A stretch of DNA of 17,317 bases. Source: Gammaproteobacteria bacterium (GTDB lineage: Bacteria; Pseudomonadota; Gammaproteobacteria; UBA6429; Thiohalophilaceae). Numbering within the stretch: position 1 is the first letter of the stretch; the number at the start of each line of letters is the position of its first letter. Position numbers and translations under genes: made by a program. The notes under the pieces were generated by a model, which did not search any database, was not told the DNA's origin, and worked only from the letters and a program-made list of their open reading frames with translations. The stretch covers positions 1-17,317 of the forward strand of contig JAOUOK010000001.1 of the NCBI GenBank assembly GCA_029880425.1, in the 5' to 3' direction. This document shows, piece by piece, positions 7,812 to 15,629 of the stretch.

Positions 7812-9307
7812 TTGAAAATCATTTAAGTTTGCTTATTGTTGTATTGCCATTACTGGCCGCGCCTATAGTTGCGGTCTTACCTAATGGACGCATGCCCTGG
7901 TCAATAAGCACGTTAGTTAGTTGGGCTGTTTTTGCAATGGCATGCATACAGCTTATCAACGTGAGTACTGGTAGTGTTATCAGTTATGAACTGGGTGGTT
8001 GGGCACCACCATGGGGTATTGAATATCGAATTGATGCGGCTAATGCATTAGTTGCACTCATTGTATCGGGCATCGCGGCTGTAACGTTACCTTATGCATT
8101 AAAAAGCGTAGAGCAAGAAATCCCAAAGCATCAACACTCACTATTTTATGCTGCGTTTATGTTATGTTTTACAGGGTTACTCGGTATTACTTTAACCGGT
8201 GATATCTTTAACCTGTTTGTGTTTCTTGAGATTTCATCACTATCATCTTATGCCTTAATTAGCCTGGGTAAACAACGCCAGGCACTCACCGCTTCTTACC
8301 AGTATTTAATTATGGGCACCATTGGTGCAACGTTCTTTATTATTGGTGTGGGTTTACTTTATGCAATGACCGGCACATTAAATATGATGGACTTGTCACA
8401 ACGTTTACCTGAACTTTATGAACACCGGACGATACATACCGCATTTGCCTTTATTATGGTGGGTTTTGCACTTAAATTAGCCCTGTTTCCATTACATCTT
8501 TGGTTACCTAATGCATATACCTATGCACCTACCGTTGTAACAGTTTTTCTTGCGGCGACAGCAACAAAAGTTGCTGTCTACGTTATGTTGCGTGTTATCT
8601 TCAGTGTGTTCGGATTTACTTTTATAGAAGATACACCTACCGATGAATTGTTCATGATACTTTGTGTTGTTGGCATTTTAATGATGTCATTTTATGCAAT
8701 TTATCAACAAGATGCTAAACGTTTGCTTGCTTACTCAAGTGTTGCACAAATCGGTTACATGATGCTTGGTATTGGTATTGGTTCAGCCTTAGGTATTACA
8801 GCAACCCTGGTACATTTATTTAATCATGCCTTAATGAAAGGTGCATTGTTCATGGCAATCGGTGCCATCGTATATCAAATTGGATCAAGCCGGATTGAAC
8901 ACATGCAAGGTTTAGGAAAACACATGCCATGGACCTTTGCCGCTATAGTCATTGGTGGATTAAGTTTAATCGGTGTGCCGGGAACAGCCGGGTTTATTAG
9001 CAAATGGTATTTAGTACTCGCTGCAATTGAAAAACAACACTGGTTAATTGTTATTGTTATTTTAGCAGGCTCCTTACTGGCCGTTATTTATGTCTGGAAA
9101 CTGGTTGAAGTGCTTTATTTTAAACCTGCAGATGAATCAGGCCAAACAGTTTCTAATCAATTAACATCAAGAAAAGAAGCACCATTGATGTTATTAATTC
9201 CAACATGGATATTGGTAGTGGCTAATGTGTATTTTGGCTTTAATACAGAATTAACAGTCGGTACTGCAGAGCAAGCCGTAAAATTATTGTTGCCGAGTAT
9301 GAATTAA
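7808..9307 (+). CDS. mrpD: Mrp-type Na+/H+ antiporter subunit D (first antiporter-like subunit)
   Basis: A 499-aa NuoL/M/N-family proton-translocating membrane protein, with 14 helices expected, equivalent to MrpD/MbhH. The essential charged residues are present: Glu141 in LFVFLEISSLSSYALI (TM5), Lys223 in FALKLALFPLHLWLP (TM7), Lys254 in ATATKVAVYVMLR (TM8) and Lys344 in LFNHALMKGALF (TM12). DIFNLFVFLEI is characteristic of MrpD proper. Translation starts at GTG 7808-7810, which overlaps the mrpC stop by four bases; no better in-frame ATG lies near. A 34-bp gap, the only one in the operon, separates it from the next antiporter-like gene. Confidence 0.94.
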   Translation: MIENHLSLLIVVLPLLAAPIVAVLPNGRMPWSISTLVSWAVFAMACIQLINVSTGSVISYELGGWAPPWGIEYRIDAANALVALIVSGIAAVTLPYALKSVEQEIPKHQHSLFYAAFMLCFTGLLGITLTGDIFNLFVFLEISSLSSYALISLGKQRQALTASYQYLIMGTIGATFFIIGVGLLYAMTGTLNMMDLSQRLPELYEHRTIHTAFAFIMVGFALKLALFPLHLWLPNAYTYAPTVVTVFLAATATKVAVYVMLRVIFSVFGFTFIEDTPTDELFMILCVVGILMMSFYAIYQQDAKRLLAYSSVAQIGYMMLGIGIGSALGITATLVHLFNHALMKGALFMAIGAIVYQIGSSRIEHMQGLGKHMPWTFAAIVIGGLSLIGVPGTAGFISKWYLVLAAIEKQHWLIVIVILAGSLLAVIYVWKLVEVLYFKPADESGQTVSNQLTSRKEAPLMLLIPTWILVVANVYFGFNTELTVGTAEQAVKLLLPSMN

Positions 9308-9345
9308 TGAGTTTAGAAAGCGAACTAATGAGACGTGATAGATGA
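9307..9345 (+). CDS. Possible 12-codon minigene between the first and second antiporter-like genes
   Basis: An ATG that shares its first base with the mrpD stop (TAATG) opens a frame MSLESELMRRDR, which ends at a TGA inside the ATGA of the next gene. If translated it would fill the only gap in an otherwise continuously overlapping operon and keep ribosomes coupled. It has no clear ribosome site of its own, and a frame of this length can arise by chance. Confidence 0.25.
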   Translation: MSLESELMRRDR

Positions 9346-10829
9346 ACATCATGGCGAATGAATCATTAATTATGCTGGCCATACTATTACCGCTTATCGC
9401 GTCGGTATTAATTGTTCTTGTTGATAAAAAACCTAACGTGCGTGAATTTGTGTCACTCACGGCATCACTGGCATTATTGGCCACGGTACTTTCATTATTG
9501 CCAGCTGTCCTGGCCGGTGAACAACCGTCAGTTATGCTGCTTGAAATCGCACCGGGTTTGCCTGTTAAATTTACCCTTGAACCTCTAGGCATGCTGTTTG
9601 CCTGTGTAGCAGCCTTGTTGTGGCCGATTAATACGCTTTATTCTATTGGCTATATGCGTGGCAATAAAGAACAGCAGCAAACCCGTTTTTATGTTTGCTT
9701 CGCCGTTGCACTTTCCAGCACCATGGGCATTGCCCTGGCAGGTAATTTATTAACCTTGTTTATCTGTTATGAAATCTTGACCCTGTCGACTTATCCCCTG
9801 GTGACACATAAGGGGAACGAGGAAGCCAGGAAGGCTGGCCGTGTTTATCTTGGGATTTTATTAGGCACTTCGATCGGGTTTTTCTTACTTGCTATTCTCT
9901 GGACCTGGCATTTAACCGGTACGCTTGATTTCAAAGCAGGAGGAATTCTCAACGGAAAAGTTGCCGGACCTGAACTGATTATTCTTTTATTCTTATACAT
10001 GTATGGCATTGGCAAAGCGGCACTCATGCCAATGCATCGTTGGTTACCCGCTGCTATGGTTGCACCGACACCTGTTTCAGCTTTATTGCATGCAGTTGCG
10101 GTTGTTAAAGCCGGTGTCTTTAGTGTAGTGAAGATCGTGGTTTATGTTTTCGGACTGGACATGTTAAAAATATCTTCCGGTGCCGACTGGGTATTATGGA
10201 TTGCTGGTTTCACCATTCTTATCGCCTCGATTATTGCATTGCAACAGGATAATCTTAAACGGCGTCTTGCTTACTCAACGATTAGTCAGTTGTCTTATGT
10301 CGTACTGGCAGTGTTCATTCTCGCGCCACTGTCTACCGTAGCCGCTGCTTTACATATCGCTGCGCATGCTTTTGGAAAAATCACCCTGTTCTTTGCCGCA
10401 GGTTCAATTTATACCGCGGCCCATAAAACCAACATTAGCCAACTCAATGGTATTGGCTATCGCATGCCATGGACTATGACGGCCTTTACTATTGGTGCCA
10501 TATCCATGATTGGACTTCCACCAACGGCCGGGTTCCTTTCCAAGTGGTATATGTTAATGGGGGCCTTCCAGGAGCAACAGGTATTTGCCATCATGGTGAT
10601 TATCGCAAGTACTTTATTAAATGCAGCTTACTTTATTCCTATCATTTACGCGGCGTGGTTTAAGAAAGAAGAACAGGGAAGTGATACGGTTGAACTGGTT
10701 GAACATGGCGAATCACCTAAGCCAATGGTTTTTGCCTTAATGATGACCGCTTCATTAACTTTATTATTATTTTTCTTTCCGGAAGTGCCTTTGCAACTGG
10801 CCAATTCATTAATAGGAGAGTATCCATAA
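9342..10829 (+). CDS. Second MrpD/NuoL-like antiporter subunit (MrpA N-domain-like)
   Basis: A 495-aa NuoL/M/N-family membrane protein. It keeps all the usual charged residues: Glu144 in LFICYEILTLSTYPL (TM5), Lys225 in YGIGKAALMPMHRWLP (TM7), Lys256 in HAVAVVKAGVFS (TM8) and Lys346 in HAFGKITLFFAAG (TM12). LYSIGYMRG near residues 104-112 and APTPVSALLHA resemble NuoL and MrpA N-domains more than MrpD, so it may stand in for the missing antiporter half of MrpA. It lacks the MrpA C-terminal part, which is encoded upstream. Its start has only a weak GAG ribosome site; an ATG at 9351 is an alternative. It ends in TAATG shared with the next gene. The family is certain, the exact orthology is inferred. 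Confidence 0.88.
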   Translation: MNIMANESLIMLAILLPLIASVLIVLVDKKPNVREFVSLTASLALLATVLSLLPAVLAGEQPSVMLLEIAPGLPVKFTLEPLGMLFACVAALLWPINTLYSIGYMRGNKEQQQTRFYVCFAVALSSTMGIALAGNLLTLFICYEILTLSTYPLVTHKGNEEARKAGRVYLGILLGTSIGFFLLAILWTWHLTGTLDFKAGGILNGKVAGPELIILLFLYMYGIGKAALMPMHRWLPAAMVAPTPVSALLHAVAVVKAGVFSVVKIVVYVFGLDMLKISSGADWVLWIAGFTILIASIIALQQDNLKRRLAYSTISQLSYVVLAVFILAPLSTVAAALHIAAHAFGKITLFFAAGSIYTAAHKTNISQLNGIGYRMPWTMTAFTIGAISMIGLPPTAGFLSKWYMLMGAFQEQQVFAIMVIIASTLLNAAYFIPIIYAAWFKKEEQGSDTVELVEHGESPKPMVFALMMTASLTLLLFFFPEVPLQLANSLIGEYP

Positions 10830-11128
10830 TGAGTGAAGCTATGAATGAAAAAAATAAACACTGGCTACTGCGTAAAGAAAATATCCGGAAACTGTGGATA
10901 GGTTTTATTGCTATTTTAATCGTGATAGTGGTTGCCGGATTGTTTGTACATCAACATGAATCGTTTGGCATTGAAGATAGTTTTGGTTTTTTTGCATGGT
11001 ACGGTTTTATAACATGTGTCGCGATGGTGGTCTTTGCCAAGTTACTGGGATTCTTTTTAAAACGCCCGGAAAATTACTATGATGATTCAGAAATAGGTTC
11101 AAATAAGCACGAGGCTGATCATGACTGA
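10829..11128 (+). CDS. Unnamed 99-aa two-helix membrane protein of the mrp operon
   Basis: I do not recognise a named family. The protein has a charged N-terminus (MSEAMNEKNKHWLLRKENIR), one helix at about 24-42, a short loop HQHESFGIEDSFG, a second helix at about 51-75 and a soluble tail. The second helix ends in AKLLGFFLKRPENYYDD, which puts a basic-aromatic-acidic patch at the membrane face; the last residues (SNKHEADHD) are polar with two histidines. The gene is fused by overlap to both neighbours (1 bp upstream, 8 bp downstream), so it is very likely translated and a subunit or assembly factor of the complex. It does not match MrpC, F or G. Function unknown. Confidence 0.82.
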   Translation: MSEAMNEKNKHWLLRKENIRKLWIGFIAILIVIVVAGLFVHQHESFGIEDSFGFFAWYGFITCVAMVVFAKLLGFFLKRPENYYDDSEIGSNKHEADHD

Positions 11129-12806
11129 GTTATTATTTCCTCCCGGCTTAGTACTTGTCTTAGGGGCTTTACTGATGCCTCTCGGGTTGAAAATTCGCAA
11201 TGCATTAATTTTCAGCTTGCCCGTTATCTGCCTGGCACTGATCTGGTCTGCGCCGGCGGGTTATATTGTTACGCTGCCATTTATAGGGTTTGAACTTGAA
11301 CCCATAAAGATCACCACAACGGGAAAACTCTTTGCCACCATCTTTAGTTTAATGGCGCTTGTTGGTGGTATTTACGCATATAAGACAGCCAATACCCTGG
11401 AGCTCACTGCAGCCTTTGTTTATGCCGGTAGTGCCATTGGTGTCACGTTGTCGGGTGATCTGATCACGCTGTTTATCTTCTGGGAAATCATGGCAATAGG
11501 TTCAACCCTGGTCATCTGGGCGGCACGGCATGAAGCGGCCTATCGTGCCAGTGTCCGTTACTTAATGGTTCATTTATTTGGTGGACTGCTACTCATGGCG
11601 GGTATCGCCGGGCATATAGTTGAAACAGGCTCAATTCGTTTTGAAGCCTTATCGCTGCAATCTGTTTCACAATACCTGATTCTAGCCGGCTTTCTCATCA
11701 ATGCCGGCGCACCGCCTTTATCTGCCTGGATTGCCGATGCCTATCCGGAAGCTAGTCCCAGTGGCAGTGTATTTCTTTCTGCCTTTACTACCAAGACGGC
11801 TGTATTTACCTTACTTGTCGCTTTCCCCGGTACCTGGTTATTAATCCCTATCGGCATTTACATGATTTTCTACGGTATCATCTATGCCTTGCTGGAAAAT
11901 GACATGCGACGAATTCTGGCCTATAGCATCGTTAACCAGGTTGGTTTTATGATAACCGGAATTGGGTTGGGTACAGAAATGGCCCTCAATGGTGCAGCTG
12001 CACACGCCTTTGCCCATATTATCTATAAAGCCTTGTTGTTAATGTCTGCCGGTGCCGTGTTGTACAGAACGGGTAAACGCCGTTGTACAGAACTAGGTGG
12101 TCTTTTCCAAACCATGCCCTGGACCGCGTTACTTGGCATCATTGGTGCCTTAGCTATATCATCTTTCCCATTTACTTCTGGCTTTGTTACAAAATCAATG
12201 ATTGCCCAGTCGGCTGCTGATCAGCACTTGGTAATCATCTGGTTTGCTCTTGCTGCTGCCTCAGCAGGTGTATTTTTACACGCCGGTATCAAATTTCCCT
12301 GGTTTGTTTTCTTTCAGAAAGATTCCGGCATGCGGCCACCTGAGGCACCGCGCAATATGTTACTGGCAATGACAGTATTTGCAGTATTTTGTATTGGGCT
12401 GGGCATTTATCCAGAGCCGCTTTACGCTATATTGCCCTTCGCGGTTAGTTACGAACCCTATACCGCAGCCCACCTGGTTGCACAATTTCAGTTGCTGTTA
12501 TTTGCCGGGCTCGCATTTTTTGTCATGTTGCCCATGATGAAGCGGACCTTAACTATCAGCCTTGATTTTGACTGGTTTTATCGCAAATTCTTATCTGCAA
12601 CCACTCGGCCAGGAATCAGCCTGATGCAGGTACTTAACCGCCTTGTTAACCTCGTTATTAAAAAAAGTTGGCAAACCTTCCAGGCTACATTTAATGCCAG
12701 CCGCTTTTCCCGTTACCACCTTGCCAGTAGCTGGCCAACAGGCAGCATGGTGTTATGGATTGGTGTGATTTTAGGTGGTTATTTAATTGCTGATATTTAT
12801 TTATGA
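11121..12806 (+). CDS. Third MrpD/NuoL-like antiporter subunit, long form lacking the TM7 lysine
   Basis: A 561-aa NuoL/M/N-family membrane protein. Glu122 in LFIFWEIMAIGSTLVIW (TM5), Lys225 in FTTKTAVFTLL (TM8) and Lys303 in AHIIYKALLLM (TM12) are kept. The TM7 motif reads FLINAGAPPLSAWI, so Asn194 stands where the family has its key lysine, and the nearby histidine is serine. The C-terminus is extended. After a helix at about 455-472 comes SLDFDWFYRK (D482-K489), a basic amphipathic stretch (about 490-535) and a last hydrophobic helix VLWIGVILGGYLIADIYL, reminiscent of the lateral helix and anchor of NuoL. It overlaps the small gene by 8 bp and is last in the operon. It may be a structural or modified channel subunit. 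Confidence 0.88.
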   Translation: MTELLFPPGLVLVLGALLMPLGLKIRNALIFSLPVICLALIWSAPAGYIVTLPFIGFELEPIKITTTGKLFATIFSLMALVGGIYAYKTANTLELTAAFVYAGSAIGVTLSGDLITLFIFWEIMAIGSTLVIWAARHEAAYRASVRYLMVHLFGGLLLMAGIAGHIVETGSIRFEALSLQSVSQYLILAGFLINAGAPPLSAWIADAYPEASPSGSVFLSAFTTKTAVFTLLVAFPGTWLLIPIGIYMIFYGIIYALLENDMRRILAYSIVNQVGFMITGIGLGTEMALNGAAAHAFAHIIYKALLLMSAGAVLYRTGKRRCTELGGLFQTMPWTALLGIIGALAISSFPFTSGFVTKSMIAQSAADQHLVIIWFALAAASAGVFLHAGIKFPWFVFFQKDSGMRPPEAPRNMLLAMTVFAVFCIGLGIYPEPLYAILPFAVSYEPYTAAHLVAQFQLLLFAGLAFFVMLPMMKRTLTISLDFDWFYRKFLSATTRPGISLMQVLNRLVNLVIKKSWQTFQATFNASRFSRYHLASSWPTGSMVLWIGVILGGYLIADIYL

Positions 12807-12815
12807 GAATTGCGT

Positions 12816-12832
12816 CTGCTAATAAATAGCAG
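12816..12832. terminator. Small hairpin between convergent mrp operon and diguanylate cyclase gene
   Basis: CTGCTA pairs with TAGCAG around a 5-nt loop within the 36-bp convergent gap. The stem is only 6 bp; on the plus strand a run of five T bases follows about 13 bases later, and none follows on the minus strand. It is a plausible weak bidirectional stop. Confidence 0.33.
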
Positions 12833-12842
12833 CGATAAGAGG

Positions 12843-14216
12843 TTATTTTTCTTCTGAATAAAAGCGGAACATATTTTTCCCTTGTTCTTTGCACTCATAT
12901 AAGGCGATATCAGCTTTTGACATGAGCATACCAGATTCGGTACCATCATCTGGAATTATCGTAACACCGATACTTGCACCAATTTGTACTTCATCCCCAA
13001 GAAAATTTACAGGTTGAGTTATGTTTGTAAGAATTTTTTGAGTGGTAGTTCGAATATCTTCATGGCTGCTGACATGATATAAGATGATTATAAACTCATC
13101 ACCACCAATACGAGCGGCGTAATCTGATTCACGAATGCTTGCTTTAATGCGCTCGGCAATGGTAACTAATAAAAGATCTCCGGCATTATGACCAAAATCA
13201 TCATTAATATCCTTAAAGTTATCAAGATCGATGTACAGCATTGCACAGGTAATATTTTCTCTCTTAACTATGCTGATAATTTTTTCCAATAGCTCACTAA
13301 AAAAATTTCGATTTGATAAACCTGTAAGAGCATCATGATAAGCGTTGAATGTTAAAGCATCATAGGCTTTTTCTAATTCATGGGTAGTGGCTCTTGAGAT
13401 CTTTATAATCATCATGCTTATTATGGTGATAATTACAATCAGTATAAGTAAAGGTAATTGGATTTCTGTAAGTACTAAATTCCCAGGTCTTTCAGGTTGC
13501 CAGGAAAGCTTACCAAGAGTTTGCTTTAGCGAATTTTTTATTGTTACAGAGCTGACAGTAGAATTATCCTGGTTACTGTTTATGAAAGATAAATCTTTTA
13601 ACCTGTATTGTTTCGACATAACTTGCAAATAATTCGGGTCGAGGCGTATTGCCATCACTAAAAGCGGGCGAGGTGATGGAAATGGCTTGCGGTATTCAGA
13701 TGTCAGTATCGAGACAGCAACAAGGGCAGGCATATTATTTATCATTAAAATACCTGAAACAGGAACAGGAGGTTTTGAATAAGATTGTCGTGCCTTTTCA
13801 ACCAGGCTTGTTAAAGCCTCATTGTTGATTGAAAGAAAGTTTGATTTTTCAACCTGGCCATCTTTGAGTGCAAGGACAGGGTTATTTTGACTATTAATTA
13901 TGAACAGGTCAGTGATTTTAAATGTATCGGTTAGATACTCACCAATATTATTTTTAATCCAGGTCATATCCTGGCTTAGATAAGCATATTTTATGGTATC
14001 TTCCCAGTATGCATAGTCTTTAGTTAGGGCTTCATGATGCTTTAACTTTTCCTGGATTGTTGCTTCTACATAGTTCTGCTTAGATATATGAGCAATCTCA
14101 TTAGCTTTATTTACACTGTAGAAAATTATCCCAATAATCGAAACTACTGTCGTTATTAACAAAGTAATAAGTGAGAGGACTATCTTCTTGTTAGATGACT
14201 TTGATTGCTGAATCAT
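12843..14216 (-). CDS. Membrane diguanylate cyclase, CHASE4-like sensor plus GGDEF
   Basis: Makes cyclic di-GMP from two GTP in response to an external signal. The 457-aa protein has TM1 (about 11-33), a periplasmic domain (about 40-250), TM2 (about 252-272), a short coiled linker and a GGDEF domain (about 285-455). The periplasmic domain opens with DYAYWEDT (67-74), like the CHASE4 signature, and contains a later strand-rich half. The GGDEF active site is intact (371-375), as are the metal-binding segment YIDLDNFKDIND and the RxxD inhibitory site (R362-D365), so it should be active and product-inhibited. No EAL domain. The ATG at 14216 lacks a good ribosome site. It is convergent to the mrp operon and follows the LCIB-like gene on the same strand, 184 bp away. 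The ligand is unknown. Confidence 0.92.
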   Translation of the reverse strand: MIQQSKSSNKKIVLSLITLLITTVVSIIGIIFYSVNKANEIAHISKQNYVEATIQEKLKHHEALTKDYAYWEDTIKYAYLSQDMTWIKNNIGEYLTDTFKITDLFIINSQNNPVLALKDGQVEKSNFLSINNEALTSLVEKARQSYSKPPVPVSGILMINNMPALVAVSILTSEYRKPFPSPRPLLVMAIRLDPNYLQVMSKQYRLKDLSFINSNQDNSTVSSVTIKNSLKQTLGKLSWQPERPGNLVLTEIQLPLLILIVIITIISMMIIKISRATTHELEKAYDALTFNAYHDALTGLSNRNFFSELLEKIISIVKRENITCAMLYIDLDNFKDINDDFGHNAGDLLLVTIAERIKASIRESDYAARIGGDEFIIILYHVSSHEDIRTTTQKILTNITQPVNFLGDEVQIGASIGVTIIPDDGTESGMLMSKADIALYECKEQGKNMFRFYSEEK

Positions 14217-14280
14217 AATTTTATGACTACTTGTGCTTTATTTTTCTGACAGTACAAGAAGTATATGGGGGGCAACTTCT

Positions 14281-14303
14281 TATTTTATTTTATTTTATTT
14301 TAT
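14281..14303. repeat. Pentanucleotide tandem repeat (TATTT), 4.6 copies
   Basis: TATTT is repeated exactly four times plus three bases. It lies 65-87 bp upstream of the diguanylate cyclase start, where a promoter or UP element would be expected. Slippage could change promoter spacing. Confidence 0.8.
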
Positions 14304-14400
14304 AAGCCAAAATACTAGCAATATTTATCAGCAGTATCTAGTTCTATACATAGAAGCCAGAACTATATTGTTGGTTATTCCATTATTCACGCGCACATTA

Positions 14401-15546
14401 TTAAAATGGAAGCTTAATTTCTTTAAATCCCTGCATTAACTCGATGGCTTCTTCTAAATTAATTTGATCAGGATTCTCTTCACTTTGTTGCATTAATTTT
14501 TCAAAGAGCTCGGCCTGTTCCCAGGTTTGTTGATTGCCATTTTCATCCTGAACAAAAGCAGCCCACGGTATAAATTTTGTTAGTGGAAATATCTGGTCCT
14601 TTTGTGGTGAAATATCGACATTTAGTCCCGAGATAAAAAGGACTTTTTTTCCTGTATAGGCATGATCCAGAGTTATGCTTCTAAATGTACGATCAAATTC
14701 AACCTGGGTATTTGCCTGGGCGGCAGCAAGAGCTGGCCATTTAGAATATACGATATATGGCATGGCATTGATAAGATTTTTTTCCAGGTGGTCACTACCT
14801 TCATCTTCCTGGCTTGTAATATGACGGAAATAAAACAGATCAGGATATAGTGCATGATCTATAGGGGTCGTTGAACCTGTTGTCCATTTGTCGTGCCCCA
14901 GAAGTTCTACCAGTTCTGGTAAGGCATTGAACATTTTTGATGTACTCATTGATACTTCAGGGATAGGGATGCCACGATCATCAGTTTTAACAAATTTATC
15001 GAGTTTTAAGATTAAGCCCTGCTGGCGATCGATATTGCTCAGTTGATTGTCAATAATGATTTTGTGTACGCCATCTTCCAATTTGAGCAGGATATTAGTT
15101 TTTGCGAATTCGTATTCATTGATATACCAGTCAAGTGCCCCACAAATTTTACCGCAGTTCGTAGTTTCATTCTGGTTTTCTGTTTGTAGACGGCGGTAAG
15201 TACCAAAACGACCTGTTTCTGGATCGTAACCAACGTGGCTGGCCTGAATTAAAATGAGATCCTGACCGTGATGGGCATAAGGACCATGCCTGTCGGTGGC
15301 GACTATTCCCCCCACCATACCGTGATTAAATGGAAAGGTTCCAAAGTGCTTGGTGATAAGGATAATGGGATAGCCCTGACTTTCATCTGAGCAAAAAGCA
15401 CGTGAAGGCATGATTTTACCGGGCTGAAATCCTAATGAAAGGGCAAGGTTATAGGCCCGAGGGACAAACAGGCTATAACGCATTGAAACATCAGCCATTT
15501 TAAATGCATCGAGTAAACTGGAAAAAGCACCTACTGCTTTATGCAT
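14401..15546 (-). CDS. LCIB-like beta-type carbonic anhydrase family protein (probable)
   Basis: The N-terminal 140 residues resemble the LCIB/LCIC family, the zinc beta-carbonic anhydrases first known from the algal CO2-concentrating mechanism and also found in bacteria. These interconvert CO2 and bicarbonate. Candidate zinc ligands occur in family order: Cys52 in FCSDE (with Asp54), His104 in LILIQASHVGYD, and Cys131 (or Cys135) in NCGKICGAL. The segment GGIVATDRHGPYAHH between the first two also fits. The protein is 381 aa; residues from about 150 onward form a further alpha/beta region without motifs I recognise. There is no signal peptide or membrane segment, so it is cytosolic. AAGGA precedes the ATG by about eight bases. 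The assignment is from memory of the motifs; activity is not shown, and the arginine of the catalytic Asp-Arg pair was not identified. Confidence 0.68.
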   Translation of the reverse strand: MHKAVGAFSSLLDAFKMADVSMRYSLFVPRAYNLALSLGFQPGKIMPSRAFCSDESQGYPIILITKHFGTFPFNHGMVGGIVATDRHGPYAHHGQDLILIQASHVGYDPETGRFGTYRRLQTENQNETTNCGKICGALDWYINEYEFAKTNILLKLEDGVHKIIIDNQLSNIDRQQGLILKLDKFVKTDDRGIPIPEVSMSTSKMFNALPELVELLGHDKWTTGSTTPIDHALYPDLFYFRHITSQEDEGSDHLEKNLINAMPYIVYSKWPALAAAQANTQVEFDRTFRSITLDHAYTGKKVLFISGLNVDISPQKDQIFPLTKFIPWAAFVQDENGNQQTWEQAELFEKLMQQSEENPDQINLEEAIELMQGFKEIKLPF

Positions 15547-15629
15547 AATCTATCCTTATATTTCTTATTAGTAGTTTTATCTTATAGTGTTCTTTTGAAA
15601 TTTTCTATCTCTGATTAAGTGGTTTAAAT

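Noticed and set aside
9284..9592. 102-codon minus-strand frame across the second antiporter-like gene start
   Set aside because: Serine/alanine/arginine-rich shadow of the coding strand, with no ribosome site or domain.
5382..12806. Membrane-bound hydrogenase, complex I or DabAB operon
   Set aside because: No NiFe-type large or small subunit, iron-sulfur protein, NuoH-like or DUF2309 protein is encoded in or beside the operon; only the antiporter-type membrane genes are present.
14341..14363. Hairpin in the gap after the LCIB-like gene as its terminator
   Set aside because: Short AT-rich alternative pairings (GTTCT/AGAAC or TTCTAT/ATAGAA) with no U-tract on the minus strand.
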